64,000 bases of DNA from Providencia rettgeri (lineage in GTDB: Bacteria; Pseudomonadota; Gammaproteobacteria; Enterobacterales; Enterobacteriaceae). The position numbers and the translations under genes are program-made. A model generated the notes under the pieces. That model ran no database searches. It was given only the letters and a program-made list of their open reading frames with translations, and was not told where the DNA came from. The stretch spans positions 124,001-188,000 of the forward strand of contig NZ_CP059348.1 of assembly GCF_013702265.1 (NCBI RefSeq), given 5' to 3'. This document shows, one piece after another, positions 9,636-18,808 of the stretch (position 1 is its first letter; each line of letters begins with the position of its first letter).

Positions 9636-10679
9636 CTAAATCTTAATAAGTTTTGGTGTAATAAATACCAGTAAAACACGCTTATCAACGTGTTGTGTCT
9701 TATTGATAAATAAACTCCCTAATAGTGGAATTTGTGAGAGAAATGGGATGCCTGAATCCGTTTTTTCTTGCTTCTGTTGAAAAATCCCGCCAAGTATTAA
9801 CGTATTATTATTTTTAATGGTGACAGAGGTTGCTATCTCTTGTTTATTAATGGCCAGATGTTGGCTGGGATTGATAGTGAGAGCGGCATCTGGGGAGTTA
9901 TGACTGATTTTTAATACCATTTCCACTCTGTCATCTCGGGCAATGGTTGGTGTGACTTCCATACCTAATACCGCATCTTTAAACTGGACATGGCTTTTTT
10001 TATCGGAGGTGGTGACATAGGGAATTTCGCTGCCTTGTTGGATACTGGCGGGCTGTTTGTGGGATGCCATCAAGCGTGGGCTCGCAATAATCGACAGTAA
10101 ATTTTCTTTTTCTAGTGCGTTCAGCTTCATTTCAAGTAAGCCTTCTCCGAGTCGTAATACATTCAACGCCATTTGGCCGGATTGGCTGCTATATCGATTA
10201 TAGCGGCTGAGATGACCGTCAGTCGCTGATTCACCAGACATTCCCCATTCTAAACCTAGGGCCTGCAAGGCGGTGCGCGAACTGCTGATGATGTGGGCGG
10301 TGATTTGCACTTGCTGCTGAGGAATATCTTTTTGAACAAGCCATGTTTCAATTAATGCCAAGCGTTCTTTGGTGTCCGTAATGATCACACTGTTGGTGGT
10401 GACATCAAAGTGGGCGATGCCTTTATCGGATAGTAGGCGCATGTCAGGCTCCGTGAGCTGTTGATGAACGGTTTGAGCATCGATAGATACTAATGGAAAA
10501 ATTTTTTCGGTGAGAATTATTTCCGGCGCTTTAAGTGGAATGATGGTGTCTAAGAGTTGGGTATCTTCTTCTGTTGGGGATATGGGTTCAAAAGGGTCTC
10601 GGGGTGTTTCGGCATACCCGAAGAAAGAGCTGCATAGCATTAACATTAATATGGGAACGAAAAAATTAGTGTTGCTCAT
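9636..10679 (-). CDS. hofQ: HofQ-type secretin, short form with HofP-like N-terminus
   Basis: Outer-membrane secretin related to E. coli HofQ and Haemophilus ComE, needed there for use of external DNA. The secretin domain is complete: SGIPFLSQIPLLGSLF and the C-terminal LLVFITPKLI are typical, and SIQQGSEIPY is the conserved beta-lip region. The usual N-terminal secretin/TonB domain of about 100 residues is missing. Instead the signal peptide is followed by PRDPFEPISP, a motif expected in HofP/PilP pilotin-like proteins. No separate hofP is present between hofO and hofQ, so a deletion fusing the two is likely. The start at 10679 has AAGGA upstream and overlaps the end of hofO by 14 bases. Length is 347 against 412 residues in E. 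coli. Confidence 0.85.
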   Translation of the reverse strand: MSNTNFFVPILMLMLCSSFFGYAETPRDPFEPISPTEEDTQLLDTIIPLKAPEIILTEKIFPLVSIDAQTVHQQLTEPDMRLLSDKGIAHFDVTTNSVIITDTKERLALIETWLVQKDIPQQQVQITAHIISSSRTALQALGLEWGMSGESATDGHLSRYNRYSSQSGQMALNVLRLGEGLLEMKLNALEKENLLSIIASPRLMASHKQPASIQQGSEIPYVTTSDKKSHVQFKDAVLGMEVTPTIARDDRVEMVLKISHNSPDAALTINPSQHLAINKQEIATSVTIKNNNTLILGGIFQQKQEKTDSGIPFLSQIPLLGSLFINKTQHVDKRVLLVFITPKLIKI

Positions 10680-11208
10680 TAGGTTGTTCATCCTTGATAA
10701 ATGAGAGCGATAAATTGGCGGTTAGTTGCTGATTTTTAGCCGTCAAAATAACGTCAGAAAATTGCCAATGTTGCTGGAGTAGCGTATGGGTGAGTGATTG
10801 CATAAATTCGAGGAGATCCTTAAATTTTCCTTGGATCTCAAGTTGGTACTGAGAATTCAACGGATCCGATGACTGAAGCTGATTTAAGACAACATTGTTA
10901 TTTGCAATGAGCTGCTGTAAGTGCAGAACAAAGAACTGAGGATCTAAGGTAATTTCTTCATTCGAAGGGAATGAAGCGAGTTCCTGTGCTAGCCAAACCC
11001 GAGTCGGATTTTGGGCGAAAAACTGGCTACTTACTTGATTTTGTCGGTGCAAGACAGAACCGTTTTGTTGTAAATCTACCCATTGATTTTGCTTGTCTTG
11101 CAAAATGAAGGTATAGCCAGCGGCAATGCTTACCACCAAAATCAACGGTATCGTTAAATATTGTTGCCAAAGGGGGCGGTACCAAAAAGCGGCAAAGTGG
11201 TTATTCAT
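10666..11208 (-). CDS. hofO: HofO-like (PilO-type) membrane protein
   Basis: A 180-residue protein with one N-terminal transmembrane segment (YLTIPLILVVSIAAGYTFIL, about residues 16-35), then a coiled linker and an alpha/beta domain, the layout of PilO-type inner-membrane assembly proteins. Sequence similarity to known HofO is weak, so the name rests on layout and position between hofN and hofQ. The start at 11208 (MNNHFAAFW) has GAGGTG upstream and overlaps the hofN stop by eight bases. Confidence 0.75.
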   Translation of the reverse strand: MNNHFAAFWYRPLWQQYLTIPLILVVSIAAGYTFILQDKQNQWVDLQQNGSVLHRQNQVSSQFFAQNPTRVWLAQELASFPSNEEITLDPQFFVLHLQQLIANNNVVLNQLQSSDPLNSQYQLEIQGKFKDLLEFMQSLTHTLLQQHWQFSDVILTAKNQQLTANLSLSFIKDEQPNEQH

Positions 11209-11740
11209 CAACGACACCTCGATAATCGGCAATAAGGTGCAGTTGGTTAATGGCAGCAACCCGCCGTAACGTACGCAGTTGCACGTTACCAACTTGGGGT
11301 GCTTGGCCAAATTGGGTTAACAGTAAGTTCAGGTCTTGAAAGCGATAACTGAGTGCTTTAATTTCTAAACGCCCTTCACGCAGCTGAAAGGTGGATAGCC
11401 AACTTTTAGGTGGCGTGAGATTGGATAGCGACTTTAATAGGCTGAGTAAGGCATGGTTATGTTGCGCATAGGATTGACGCTGATTTTGCAGAAGCGTGAA
11501 TTTGTCTAGCTGTTGTTGCTGCGTTTGTAATTGTGTTTTTAGCTGTTCAATGTGTTGTTGATGTTTCTGTTGAGCTGCAAGGTATAAGTGGGCTTGAGAT
11601 ATATCCTCTAGAAGCAAACTGATTAAATAACCAAAGATAGCGATCACAGAAATACAGCTGATCCCCGTCACCATTAAAAAATAGCGTCGCTGGCGAGTGA
11701 GCTTATCGGTTCGCCAAGGTAGGAAGTTAACCTGATACAT
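11201..11740 (-). CDS. hofN: HofN-like (PilN-type) membrane protein
   Basis: A 179-residue PilN-type protein. The short N-terminal motif VNFLPWR (about residues 3-9) is the hallmark that docks to the actin-like PilM/HofM partner. A transmembrane segment (about 22-45) and a Gln-rich coiled coil (about 55-90) follow. The start at 11740 places this motif at the N-terminus, one base after the hofM stop. A longer frame to 11779 would put extra residues before it and is not favoured. Confidence 0.82.
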   Translation of the reverse strand: MYQVNFLPWRTDKLTRQRRYFLMVTGISCISVIAIFGYLISLLLEDISQAHLYLAAQQKHQQHIEQLKTQLQTQQQQLDKFTLLQNQRQSYAQHNHALLSLLKSLSNLTPPKSWLSTFQLREGRLEIKALSYRFQDLNLLLTQFGQAPQVGNVQLRTLRRVAAINQLHLIADYRGVVDE

Positions 11741-11741
11741 A

Positions 11742-12587
11742 TTAAAGATCCCCATGACGCAGAGCCAGCCCTGCGGCAATCACAAAATCCCCCAACTGGC
11801 GGGGTAATTTGATGGGGTATTGATGAAAAGCTTGCAGTAAATCCCATCGAGATTCTACGCCTTGAATATCGTGGTCACTAATACAGTAAATCGGTAATTT
11901 TAAGGCTTCAGGATCGTCAGTTAATAAGGATTGTATTTGGTTAATATGCACTGATTGATTATCTTGAGTCGGGCTATCGTTTTGAATATGACTATAACTT
12001 GCAGGTTGGCTGATAGGCCCTGACCAGAACCATTCATTTTGGCGATAATAAACAAGCCAACATTCATTAGGTAACTGAGCATGCCGAGCAAGATAGCGCA
12101 GTGCGATGGGGGCAATATCGACAGCTAGCAAGTGGTAGCCGCTCTCCAGTAATAAATCTTGCCAAAAGGTAATATCAGATTGGCGTGCGGCATTGAAGTA
12201 AACTTGTTGTCCAATGATCCGATAATCTACAGCAAGCTCTTGAGCTTGCATGGGGAAAAGTTGGTCAACTTGCGCCTGTAAATACCAGCTTAGTTCTGGT
12301 TGCTGTAGGCTCATTTGGTTGGGAAGTGAGACCTGTTTTTGGAGCGATCTTAATGAGGGTAACGCAATAGAAACAGAACAGTTTTTAGGTAATTTCTGAC
12401 GCCATTGTCGCAGAATATTGCGTAAAATTACGCGGTGTTCATCAAGGGCATGTAATGCACTGTCAAAAGGTAGTGCTTGTTGCCAGCATTCACATAACGA
12501 CCAGAATTTGCGATGTTTTTTTACTGCAACTAACTGAATGTGGTGCTGTGATAGCTCAATTCCGATGTGCCATTTTGGTGAATACAT
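11742..12587 (-). CDS. hofM: HofM-like (PilM-type) actin-fold protein
   Basis: A 281-residue cytoplasmic protein of the PilM/ComA type. It starts WHIGIELSQHHIQLVAVK, the phosphate-1 strand pair of the actin-like fold, and contains AVDYRIIGQQVYF and LLAVDIAPIALRYLA, typical of the family. It would anchor the HofN/HofO platform. The start at 12587 is chosen because AAGGAT lies eight bases upstream. It is the first gene of the hof operon and is divergent from mrcA with a 116-base shared promoter region. Confidence 0.85.
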   Translation of the reverse strand: MYSPKWHIGIELSQHHIQLVAVKKHRKFWSLCECWQQALPFDSALHALDEHRVILRNILRQWRQKLPKNCSVSIALPSLRSLQKQVSLPNQMSLQQPELSWYLQAQVDQLFPMQAQELAVDYRIIGQQVYFNAARQSDITFWQDLLLESGYHLLAVDIAPIALRYLARHAQLPNECWLVYYRQNEWFWSGPISQPASYSHIQNDSPTQDNQSVHINQIQSLLTDDPEALKLPIYCISDHDIQGVESRWDLLQAFHQYPIKLPRQLGDFVIAAGLALRHGDL

Positions 12588-12703
12588 ACATAATATCCTT
12601 ATCATTAACAATTAAATTACGTTTTCTATTGTGCTGTATAAGCTTTATACTATGCAGTAGTGATATCTAAACCCGCCTGTCAGTTGCATATGGGAATTCT
12701 TCG

Positions 12704-15244
12704 GTGAAGTTCGTAAAATATTTTTTAATTCTGGTTTTCTGTTGCATTTTTTTGGGAAGCGCCTCGATTTATGGCATGTACAAATATGTCGAAGGTGAGC
12801 TGCCTGATGTCGCAACAATGAAAGACATTCGTCTGCAAACACCAATGCAGGTATTCAGTGCAGACAATGAACTGATCGCCCAATATGGTGAAAAACGCCG
12901 TATTCCATTGCCATTAGCTGACATTCCTCCGATGTTAGTGCATGCCTTTATTGCAACAGAAGATAGCCGCTTCTATGAGCACCACGGTATTGATCCAATT
13001 GGTATTTTCCGTGCAGTGACTGTGATGGCTTCATCGGGTCATGCATCGCAAGGGGCGAGTACCATTACTCAGCAGCTGGCGAGAAACTTTTATTTAAGCC
13101 CAGAAAAAACCTTGATGCGTAAAGCAAAAGAGGCATTTTTGGCAATTCGTATCGAACAGTTATTTACCAAAGATGAAATTATGGAGCTGTACCTGAATAA
13201 AATTTATTTAGGTAACCGTGCTTATGGTGTGGGAGCAGCCGCTTATGTTTATTTTGGTAAAACAGTCAATGAGTTGACGTTGAGTGAAATGGCGATGATT
13301 GCTGGTCTACCGAAAGCGCCGTCAACATTCAACCCGCTTTACTCTTATGACCGTGCGGTTAACCGCCGTAACGTAGTACTAATGCGGATGTTAGAAGAAA
13401 AATACATCACGCAAGACCAGTACGAGCAAGCGAAAAGCGAAAAAATTGTCGCCTCTTATCACGCACCAAAAGTGGATTTTTCCGCGCCTTATTTAGCGGA
13501 AATGGCACGCCAAACGATGTATGAAAAATACGGTGAAGATGCTTATACCGATGGTTATAAGGTGTACACCACGGTTGTGCGCAAAGACCAGTTAGCGGCG
13601 ACCGAAGCCGTACGTAATAATTTGATAGATTACGATATTCGCCATGGTTATCGCGGTCCTGCGGAAGTGTTATGGAGTGGAAGCCAAGCCGCATGGGATA
13701 AAGAGAAAATCCTGGAGAAACTGAAAAAATTACCGAACTACGGCTCATTGGTTCCGGCTGTTGTTCTTTCGGCAAGTAGCAGCGATGCGAAAGTGATGCT
13801 GGCGGATGGCTCGGACATCCAAATTACGATGGCGGGTGTGCGCTGGGCGCGTAAGTTTATTTCGGATACTCAGCAAGGTGGCTCGCCATCTGCGGTGAAC
13901 AAAGTTGTGCAGCCGGGTGAGCAAATTTGGGTTCGTCAGGTTAAAGATAGCTGGTGGTTAGCACAAGTCCCTGATGTGAACGCGGCATTTGTTGCATTGA
14001 ATCCGAATGATGGTGCAGTGATAGCCCTTGTGGGTGGTTTTGATTTTAATATGAGTGAATTTAACCGCGTGACGCAATCATTGCGCCAAGTGGGCTCAAA
14101 TATTAAGCCATTCTTGTATACCGCAGCGATGGATAAAGGCTTAACGTTATCGTCATTACTCAATGACGTGCCGATTAGCCGTTGGGATGCGGGTGCCGGT
14201 TCAGACTGGCGTCCGAAGAACTCACCACCGCGCTATGCAGGTCCTATTCGTCTACGCCAAGGCTTAGGTGAATCGAAAAACGTGGTGATGGTACGTGCGA
14301 TGCGCGCCATGGGTGTGGATTATGCCGCGGATTATTTAACGCGTTTTGGTTTCCCGAAAGAGAATATTAACCGCACAGAAGCGTTGGCGCTGGGCGCTCC
14401 ATCATTTACCCCAATGCAAATGGTGCGTGGTTACGCCGTGATGGTGAACGGGGGATACCTTGTTGATCCTTACTATATTTTGAAGATTGAGAATCACAGC
14501 GATGAAGTGATTTTCGAAGCGAAACCAAAAATTGCATGCCCAGAGTGTACAAATATTCCGGTCATTTATGGGGATACGGCACGTACGATTGCGTTGAGTG
14601 ATTCTGAAGGCGAAGATGCAACAGAGGAAGTAACTCAGTCGAATAATAATGTGGTGGAACAAGAGCCAACCATGGCACTGTCTACGGCTGCAGAACAGCA
14701 GAGCCCTGAAGACCAATATGCCCCGCATGTTATTAGTACACCGCTAGCGTTCTTAATTCGCGATGCGATGGTAACAAATATTTATGGCGAGCCAGGTTGG
14801 TCAGGTACTGGTTGGCGTGCGGGTCGTGATCTGGGTGGTCGTCGAGACATTGGCGGGAAAACAGGTACCACGAATAGCTCGAAAGATGCGTGGTTCTCCG
14901 GCTATGGCCCCGATATTGTCGCTTCTGCATGGATTGGCTTCGATGATAACAAGCGCACATTAGGCCGTACTGGAATAAGCGGCGGTGAAGCGGGTGCGAA
15001 GAGTGCTCAGCCGATTTGGGATGACTTCATGAAAGCTGCCCTTGACGGTGTTCCGGTGAAAACCATGCAACCGCCAAAAGGGATTATTTCAGTCACTATT
15101 GATACTCGTACAGGTAAACTCTCATCCGGCGGGCCTTCTCGTAGTGAGTACTTTATCGAAGGAACTGAGCCGAAAGAGCGCGCGGTACAAGAGGTTGGAA
15201 CGACCATTTCAACGGAAAATGGAGCCAGCCAAGAGCTATTCTAA
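12704..15244 (+). CDS. mrcA: penicillin-binding protein 1A
   Basis: Bifunctional peptidoglycan synthase with one N-terminal membrane anchor (about residues 5-27). The glycosyltransferase domain has the catalytic EDSRFYEHHG and QGASTITQQLARN; an OB-like insert follows. In the transpeptidase domain the active serine is in GSNIKPFLY (SxxK), SKN is in GESKNVVM and KTGTT is in GGKTGTTNSS. It is 846 residues, close to E. coli PBP1A (850), and like E. coli it begins with GTG. A weak hairpin with CACCCCAT/ATGGGGTG at 15272-15298 follows the stop. Confidence 0.98.
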   Translation: MKFVKYFLILVFCCIFLGSASIYGMYKYVEGELPDVATMKDIRLQTPMQVFSADNELIAQYGEKRRIPLPLADIPPMLVHAFIATEDSRFYEHHGIDPIGIFRAVTVMASSGHASQGASTITQQLARNFYLSPEKTLMRKAKEAFLAIRIEQLFTKDEIMELYLNKIYLGNRAYGVGAAAYVYFGKTVNELTLSEMAMIAGLPKAPSTFNPLYSYDRAVNRRNVVLMRMLEEKYITQDQYEQAKSEKIVASYHAPKVDFSAPYLAEMARQTMYEKYGEDAYTDGYKVYTTVVRKDQLAATEAVRNNLIDYDIRHGYRGPAEVLWSGSQAAWDKEKILEKLKKLPNYGSLVPAVVLSASSSDAKVMLADGSDIQITMAGVRWARKFISDTQQGGSPSAVNKVVQPGEQIWVRQVKDSWWLAQVPDVNAAFVALNPNDGAVIALVGGFDFNMSEFNRVTQSLRQVGSNIKPFLYTAAMDKGLTLSSLLNDVPISRWDAGAGSDWRPKNSPPRYAGPIRLRQGLGESKNVVMVRAMRAMGVDYAADYLTRFGFPKENINRTEALALGAPSFTPMQMVRGYAVMVNGGYLVDPYYILKIENHSDEVIFEAKPKIACPECTNIPVIYGDTARTIALSDSEGEDATEEVTQSNNNVVEQEPTMALSTAAEQQSPEDQYAPHVISTPLAFLIRDAMVTNIYGEPGWSGTGWRAGRDLGGRRDIGGKTGTTNSSKDAWFSGYGPDIVASAWIGFDDNKRTLGRTGISGGEAGAKSAQPIWDDFMKAALDGVPVKTMQPPKGIISVTIDTRTGKLSSGGPSRSEYFIEGTEPKERAVQEVGTTISTENGASQELF

Positions 15245-15271
15245 TGAGCTGTTTTGAGCGTAAATAAACTG

Positions 15272-15305
15272 CACCCCATCGCCGTTTGGCATGGGGTGTA
15301 ATTAT
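15272..15305 (+). terminator. probable mrcA/nudE terminator
   Basis: An 8-base stem (15272-15279 with 15291-15298) and an 11-base loop is followed by a T-rich stretch. It lies between the convergent genes mrcA and nudE. Confidence 0.55.
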
Positions 15306-15340
15306 TTAGGGTATTGAATAAATTGAATATCGATGTGGCG

Positions 15341-15895
15341 TTATTTCGCGTTATTTTTTAAGTAACGTTCCACATAAAACAACGCACTAATATTGCGGGC
15401 TTCATTGAAGTCTGGGTGGTCGAGGAGTTCCATCATACGTGCAATCGGCCATTTGACTTGTTGCAGTGGTTCTGGCTCATCCCCCTCAAGTTTTTCGCTA
15501 AATAGGTCGTTAGCTATAAGTATGTTCATCTTGCTGGAAAAGTAAGATGGGGACATGGTGAGTTTTGCTAAAGGGGTAATTTGGCGAGCCCCATAACCGA
15601 TTTCTTCTTTGAGTTCACGCTGAGCAGCCTCAAGAGGGACTTCTCCTGGGTCTACAGCTCCTTTAGGGAAGCCTAGCTCATAGTTTTCGATACCCACGGC
15701 GTATTCTCGGATCAGAATCAGGTGATTATCAATGATGGGGACGATAAGAACCGCTTCACGCTTTGCGGGGCGCATTCTTTCATAAACACGTTTTTCACCA
15801 TTACTAAATTCGAGGTCAACAGATTGGATACTGAATAATTTTGATTGAGCAATGTCTTGAATATTCAGGATTTTTGGTTTTTTTAACTCTGTCAT
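15341..15895 (-). CDS. nudE: ADP compounds hydrolase NudE (Nudix)
   Basis: Nudix hydrolase acting on ADP-ribose, NADH and Ap3A. The Nudix box runs from GAVDPGEVPLEAAQ through RELKEEIGYG (about residues 84-107). The start at 15895 (MTELKKPKIL) matches the family N-terminus and has GGAAA upstream; the longer frame to 15943 adds 16 residues without support. Its 184 residues compare with 186 in E. coli. It is convergent with mrcA and divergent from igaA, the usual enteric order. Confidence 0.96.
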   Translation of the reverse strand: MTELKKPKILNIQDIAQSKLFSIQSVDLEFSNGEKRVYERMRPAKREAVLIVPIIDNHLILIREYAVGIENYELGFPKGAVDPGEVPLEAAQRELKEEIGYGARQITPLAKLTMSPSYFSSKMNILIANDLFSEKLEGDEPEPLQQVKWPIARMMELLDHPDFNEARNISALFYVERYLKNNAK

Positions 15896-16172
15896 AACGA
15901 TTTCCGAATCAGGTGAATGGGATCCATGAGGGCAAGCATACATTGTCTTTAACTATGACGCATATCAAAAAAAAATGATAGAGATTATAGGGTGGAGAAA
16001 ATGCTGTTAGTATAATCTACTTATGAAAATCGCACTGATTAATAAGTAAAACATTTTATTTACAACATATTGTAAAATAAAACAAAAACTGGAAGAGAAT
16101 AGGAATTGGCTTATATAGTGAAAAGCATTACGTTGCTATGCTTTTTAGGTAGACAATTCTGTTGAGAAAAAA

Positions 16173-18272
16173 ATGCTAAACACCGTCATTATACTGGCTC
16201 TGATCATAGCTAGCCTAATTATAATGGTTTCCGTTCTGTTTTTCCGGCGGGGACGGCGTTCTAGTGTCTATCAAATACCCTCTCTAGCGACACCCGCGTT
16301 TAAAAAAATGATTGAGTCTGATTTCCAGACTATCACCCAGTATCTTAATCACAGTGCATCTAAAAACCTTCATTCGCCTTCCCAAACTGCATGGCAAATA
16401 CGAAAAAATGCCACTGTTGCCACCATCTGCAATGCCATTACGCGATTTAATTTGCGTCAAGAGCAAGGGCAGGGTTGGCGCTATTTTATTGATACGATTG
16501 AAGTTCAGTTGCCTTCTCAACTAGAACCGTTTTTACAACGACAAAATGTCATGGAAATTGTGGAAACGGATCATCTGCCTTTAATTGTTGCTCTCAATAG
16601 CCACTCATTGAAAGAATTTAGCTATGAATGGGAAGTTCCTTCAGAGGAGTCTAGGTCTCAACCTGAGGCTGATATTCATGAAGGGGAACCGAACACCATT
16701 CAATTGTTGAAGATGCGTAAGGAAAGTAAAGAGGAGCATCGACTCCATAATTCTTCTGGATGGTTAGGGGCGATCGTGGTAAGCCTCAGTTTTTTTATCG
16801 GCTATCTGACGATTGTTTCTATTCCCATTTTTCAAGGATGGGGGCTGACACTAGCGGCAGTGGTGTTTATCCTCGGGATGTTTTTATTATTTCGTTTGCG
16901 CCTTTTTCCTAAACCCTATCAGGATGTGCAATGTATTTATGGGCAAGCCAAACGCTGGGAGCTGTACGGAGAGTTAGATAAAAAGTACTCTTCCACCATT
17001 TCGATAGGGGGCGTGGACTTACACTATCCTAGCTATTGGCTTCCCTACTTAAAATATGAATTAGGCCACCCTACCAATATTGATCTCTATTCGACGGGAG
17101 AGGTATTACGGTACGGTCGTTGTCTCTCTATTCATGAAGAGGAACGCTATTACCCCTATAAACGATTTAAAAAGAATGTGCTGATGTTTTTCAGTGCATT
17201 GTTCGTTTTGGCGATGGTGTTTTCTTATCAATCGATTAGCTTGCCAGTGAAATTAGGGTTTGCGTGGATTGAAGGGGCGAAAAAAGTCAGTGTTGTTGAC
17301 CCTTCAGATTTAACAGCGCGTAAAATTAGAGTTGGAGATACATTATCGGCGAAGGGAATGGGGATGTGTTATCGCCCACCTAATTTGAATGATGCCAACC
17401 AAGCGTTGTTTGTGCCTTTTGATTGTTCGGGTGTGTATTGGAATAATATTAACCTGATTACTGAGCCACAATCTGAGATTGTGAATCGAGCCATCGATTT
17501 ATTGAATAGCGTAAAAAATCAATTACATCCAGATAAAGATGCCCCGGGAATTAACCCAAGATTACAGCGTGAAATTATGAAATCGGGGATGAATATTATT
17601 TTCGATTTTTCAGAAATCGTATTAAAAACCAACGCATTGTGTGATCAACAAGATCATTGCATTAAACTCAAAAGCGCATTGTCTAATTTGGGTGGAAGTG
17701 TCGATGATTGGCCAGGGTTAGTGAATAAAGCGTCCTCAGGAAAATTAAGTGGTGCGCATGTTTTATTACGTGCAGGAAGTGCCGATGCCTTGGAAAACTT
17801 AGTTGAAGACACCACATATGATTTCATCAAGCAAGAACTTGAGAAGGAAGTTCGTAAACTCAATAGTCCACCACCGGGTGGGGTATTGTTGATCAGCGAT
17901 GAAAACCGCCCGCTGGTAGACATAATGCCAGTCAGTTCACTGAGCGAAATGAACCAAGTTCAGCGATGGTATGAGTTAAAGCGCTTATCCAGCATTCTGA
18001 TTAATACCCCGTTTGATGTTGAAGGGGTTATTACGAACATTTCGACAGATGCCAATGGCACATTGCAAGTGGTGGTTCATGAGCGCTTGGATGAAGATGT
18101 GTTATCAGAATATGTCTGCCGTTCAATGTTGGTTTTCTTCTTGATCATTTGTACCTTGATAAATGGAACATTAATTATTATTCGAGTTTTGAATAACAAA
18201 CGGCGTTTGCGTAAAATCACTGCATATTACGATAAATGCTATGAGGCAGATAATCCTTCCGAGTCTAGATAG
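16173..18272 (+). CDS. igaA: IgaA/UmoB family inner-membrane regulator of Rcs signalling
   Basis: Large inner-membrane protein (699 residues) that restrains the RcsCDB phosphorelay; in Proteus mirabilis its homologue UmoB controls flagellar genes and swarming. Predicted membrane segments lie at about residues 4-24, 197-245 (two), 340-360 and 650-670, with a long periplasmic part between the last two that carries conserved cysteines. Gene position between nudE and hslR is diagnostic. E. coli has yrfG between this gene and hslR; it is absent here. The gene is of interest because the window holds many adhesion regulators and IgaA/UmoB affects motility. Confidence 0.93.
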   Translation: MLNTVIILALIIASLIIMVSVLFFRRGRRSSVYQIPSLATPAFKKMIESDFQTITQYLNHSASKNLHSPSQTAWQIRKNATVATICNAITRFNLRQEQGQGWRYFIDTIEVQLPSQLEPFLQRQNVMEIVETDHLPLIVALNSHSLKEFSYEWEVPSEESRSQPEADIHEGEPNTIQLLKMRKESKEEHRLHNSSGWLGAIVVSLSFFIGYLTIVSIPIFQGWGLTLAAVVFILGMFLLFRLRLFPKPYQDVQCIYGQAKRWELYGELDKKYSSTISIGGVDLHYPSYWLPYLKYELGHPTNIDLYSTGEVLRYGRCLSIHEEERYYPYKRFKKNVLMFFSALFVLAMVFSYQSISLPVKLGFAWIEGAKKVSVVDPSDLTARKIRVGDTLSAKGMGMCYRPPNLNDANQALFVPFDCSGVYWNNINLITEPQSEIVNRAIDLLNSVKNQLHPDKDAPGINPRLQREIMKSGMNIIFDFSEIVLKTNALCDQQDHCIKLKSALSNLGGSVDDWPGLVNKASSGKLSGAHVLLRAGSADALENLVEDTTYDFIKQELEKEVRKLNSPPPGGVLLISDENRPLVDIMPVSSLSEMNQVQRWYELKRLSSILINTPFDVEGVITNISTDANGTLQVVVHERLDEDVLSEYVCRSMLVFFLIICTLINGTLIIIRVLNNKRRLRKITAYYDKCYEADNPSESR

Positions 18273-18339
18273 TATTATCCTTCCCTGACCATGGAGCCTC
18301 ATTTTGGTTTGGAATTCAAACTAAGTGTGAGGAGGCACC

Positions 18340-18780
18340 ATGAAGCCGTTATCGACAAATCAATCTTCAACAAAGCCATCATCCGCTGAGCCAGTTCGCC
18401 TTGATAAATGGCTATGGGTTGCACGTTTTTACAAAACACGTTCAATTGCTCGTGAGATGATTGATGGCGGAAAAGTTCATTATAATGGGCAAAGAAGTAA
18501 GCCGGGCAAAATTGTTGAATTGGGTGCGATGATAAAAGTGCGTCAAGGAAATGATGAGCGGATTGTCGAAGTACTAGAGATCAGCAATCAACGTAAAGGC
18601 GCACCAGAAGCTCAGCTACTCTACCGTGAAACCGTAGAAAGCCTTGAACAACGCGAAAAGATGGCGATGGCACGTAAGATGAATGCACTCACGATGCCAC
18701 ATCCTGACAGACGTCCCGATAAAAAAGAGCGTCGGACTCTGCTAAAATTTAAACACACGAATTCCCATGAATCGTCTTAA
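18340..18780 (+). CDS. hslR: heat shock protein 15 (S4 RNA-binding)
   Basis: Small basic protein that binds 50S subunits carrying a stalled nascent chain. The S4 RNA-binding domain is seen from VRLDKWLWVARFYKTRSIA through GGKVHYNGQRSKPGK (about residues 19-60), and the C-terminal tail is Lys/Arg-rich. A strong GAGGAGG ribosome site precedes the ATG. It is 146 residues, a little longer than E. coli HslR (133) at the N-terminus. It is followed by hslO after 28 bases. Confidence 0.96.
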   Translation: MKPLSTNQSSTKPSSAEPVRLDKWLWVARFYKTRSIAREMIDGGKVHYNGQRSKPGKIVELGAMIKVRQGNDERIVEVLEISNQRKGAPEAQLLYRETVESLEQREKMAMARKMNALTMPHPDRRPDKKERRTLLKFKHTNSHESS

Positions 18781-18808
18781 TAGACTGCCTGAGTAATAGA
18801 GAGAAATT

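Noticed and set aside
10666-11310. Longer start of the hofO frame (to 11310)
   Set aside because: The extra residues overlap hofN and have no membrane-protein character; the start at 11208 has a good ribosome site.
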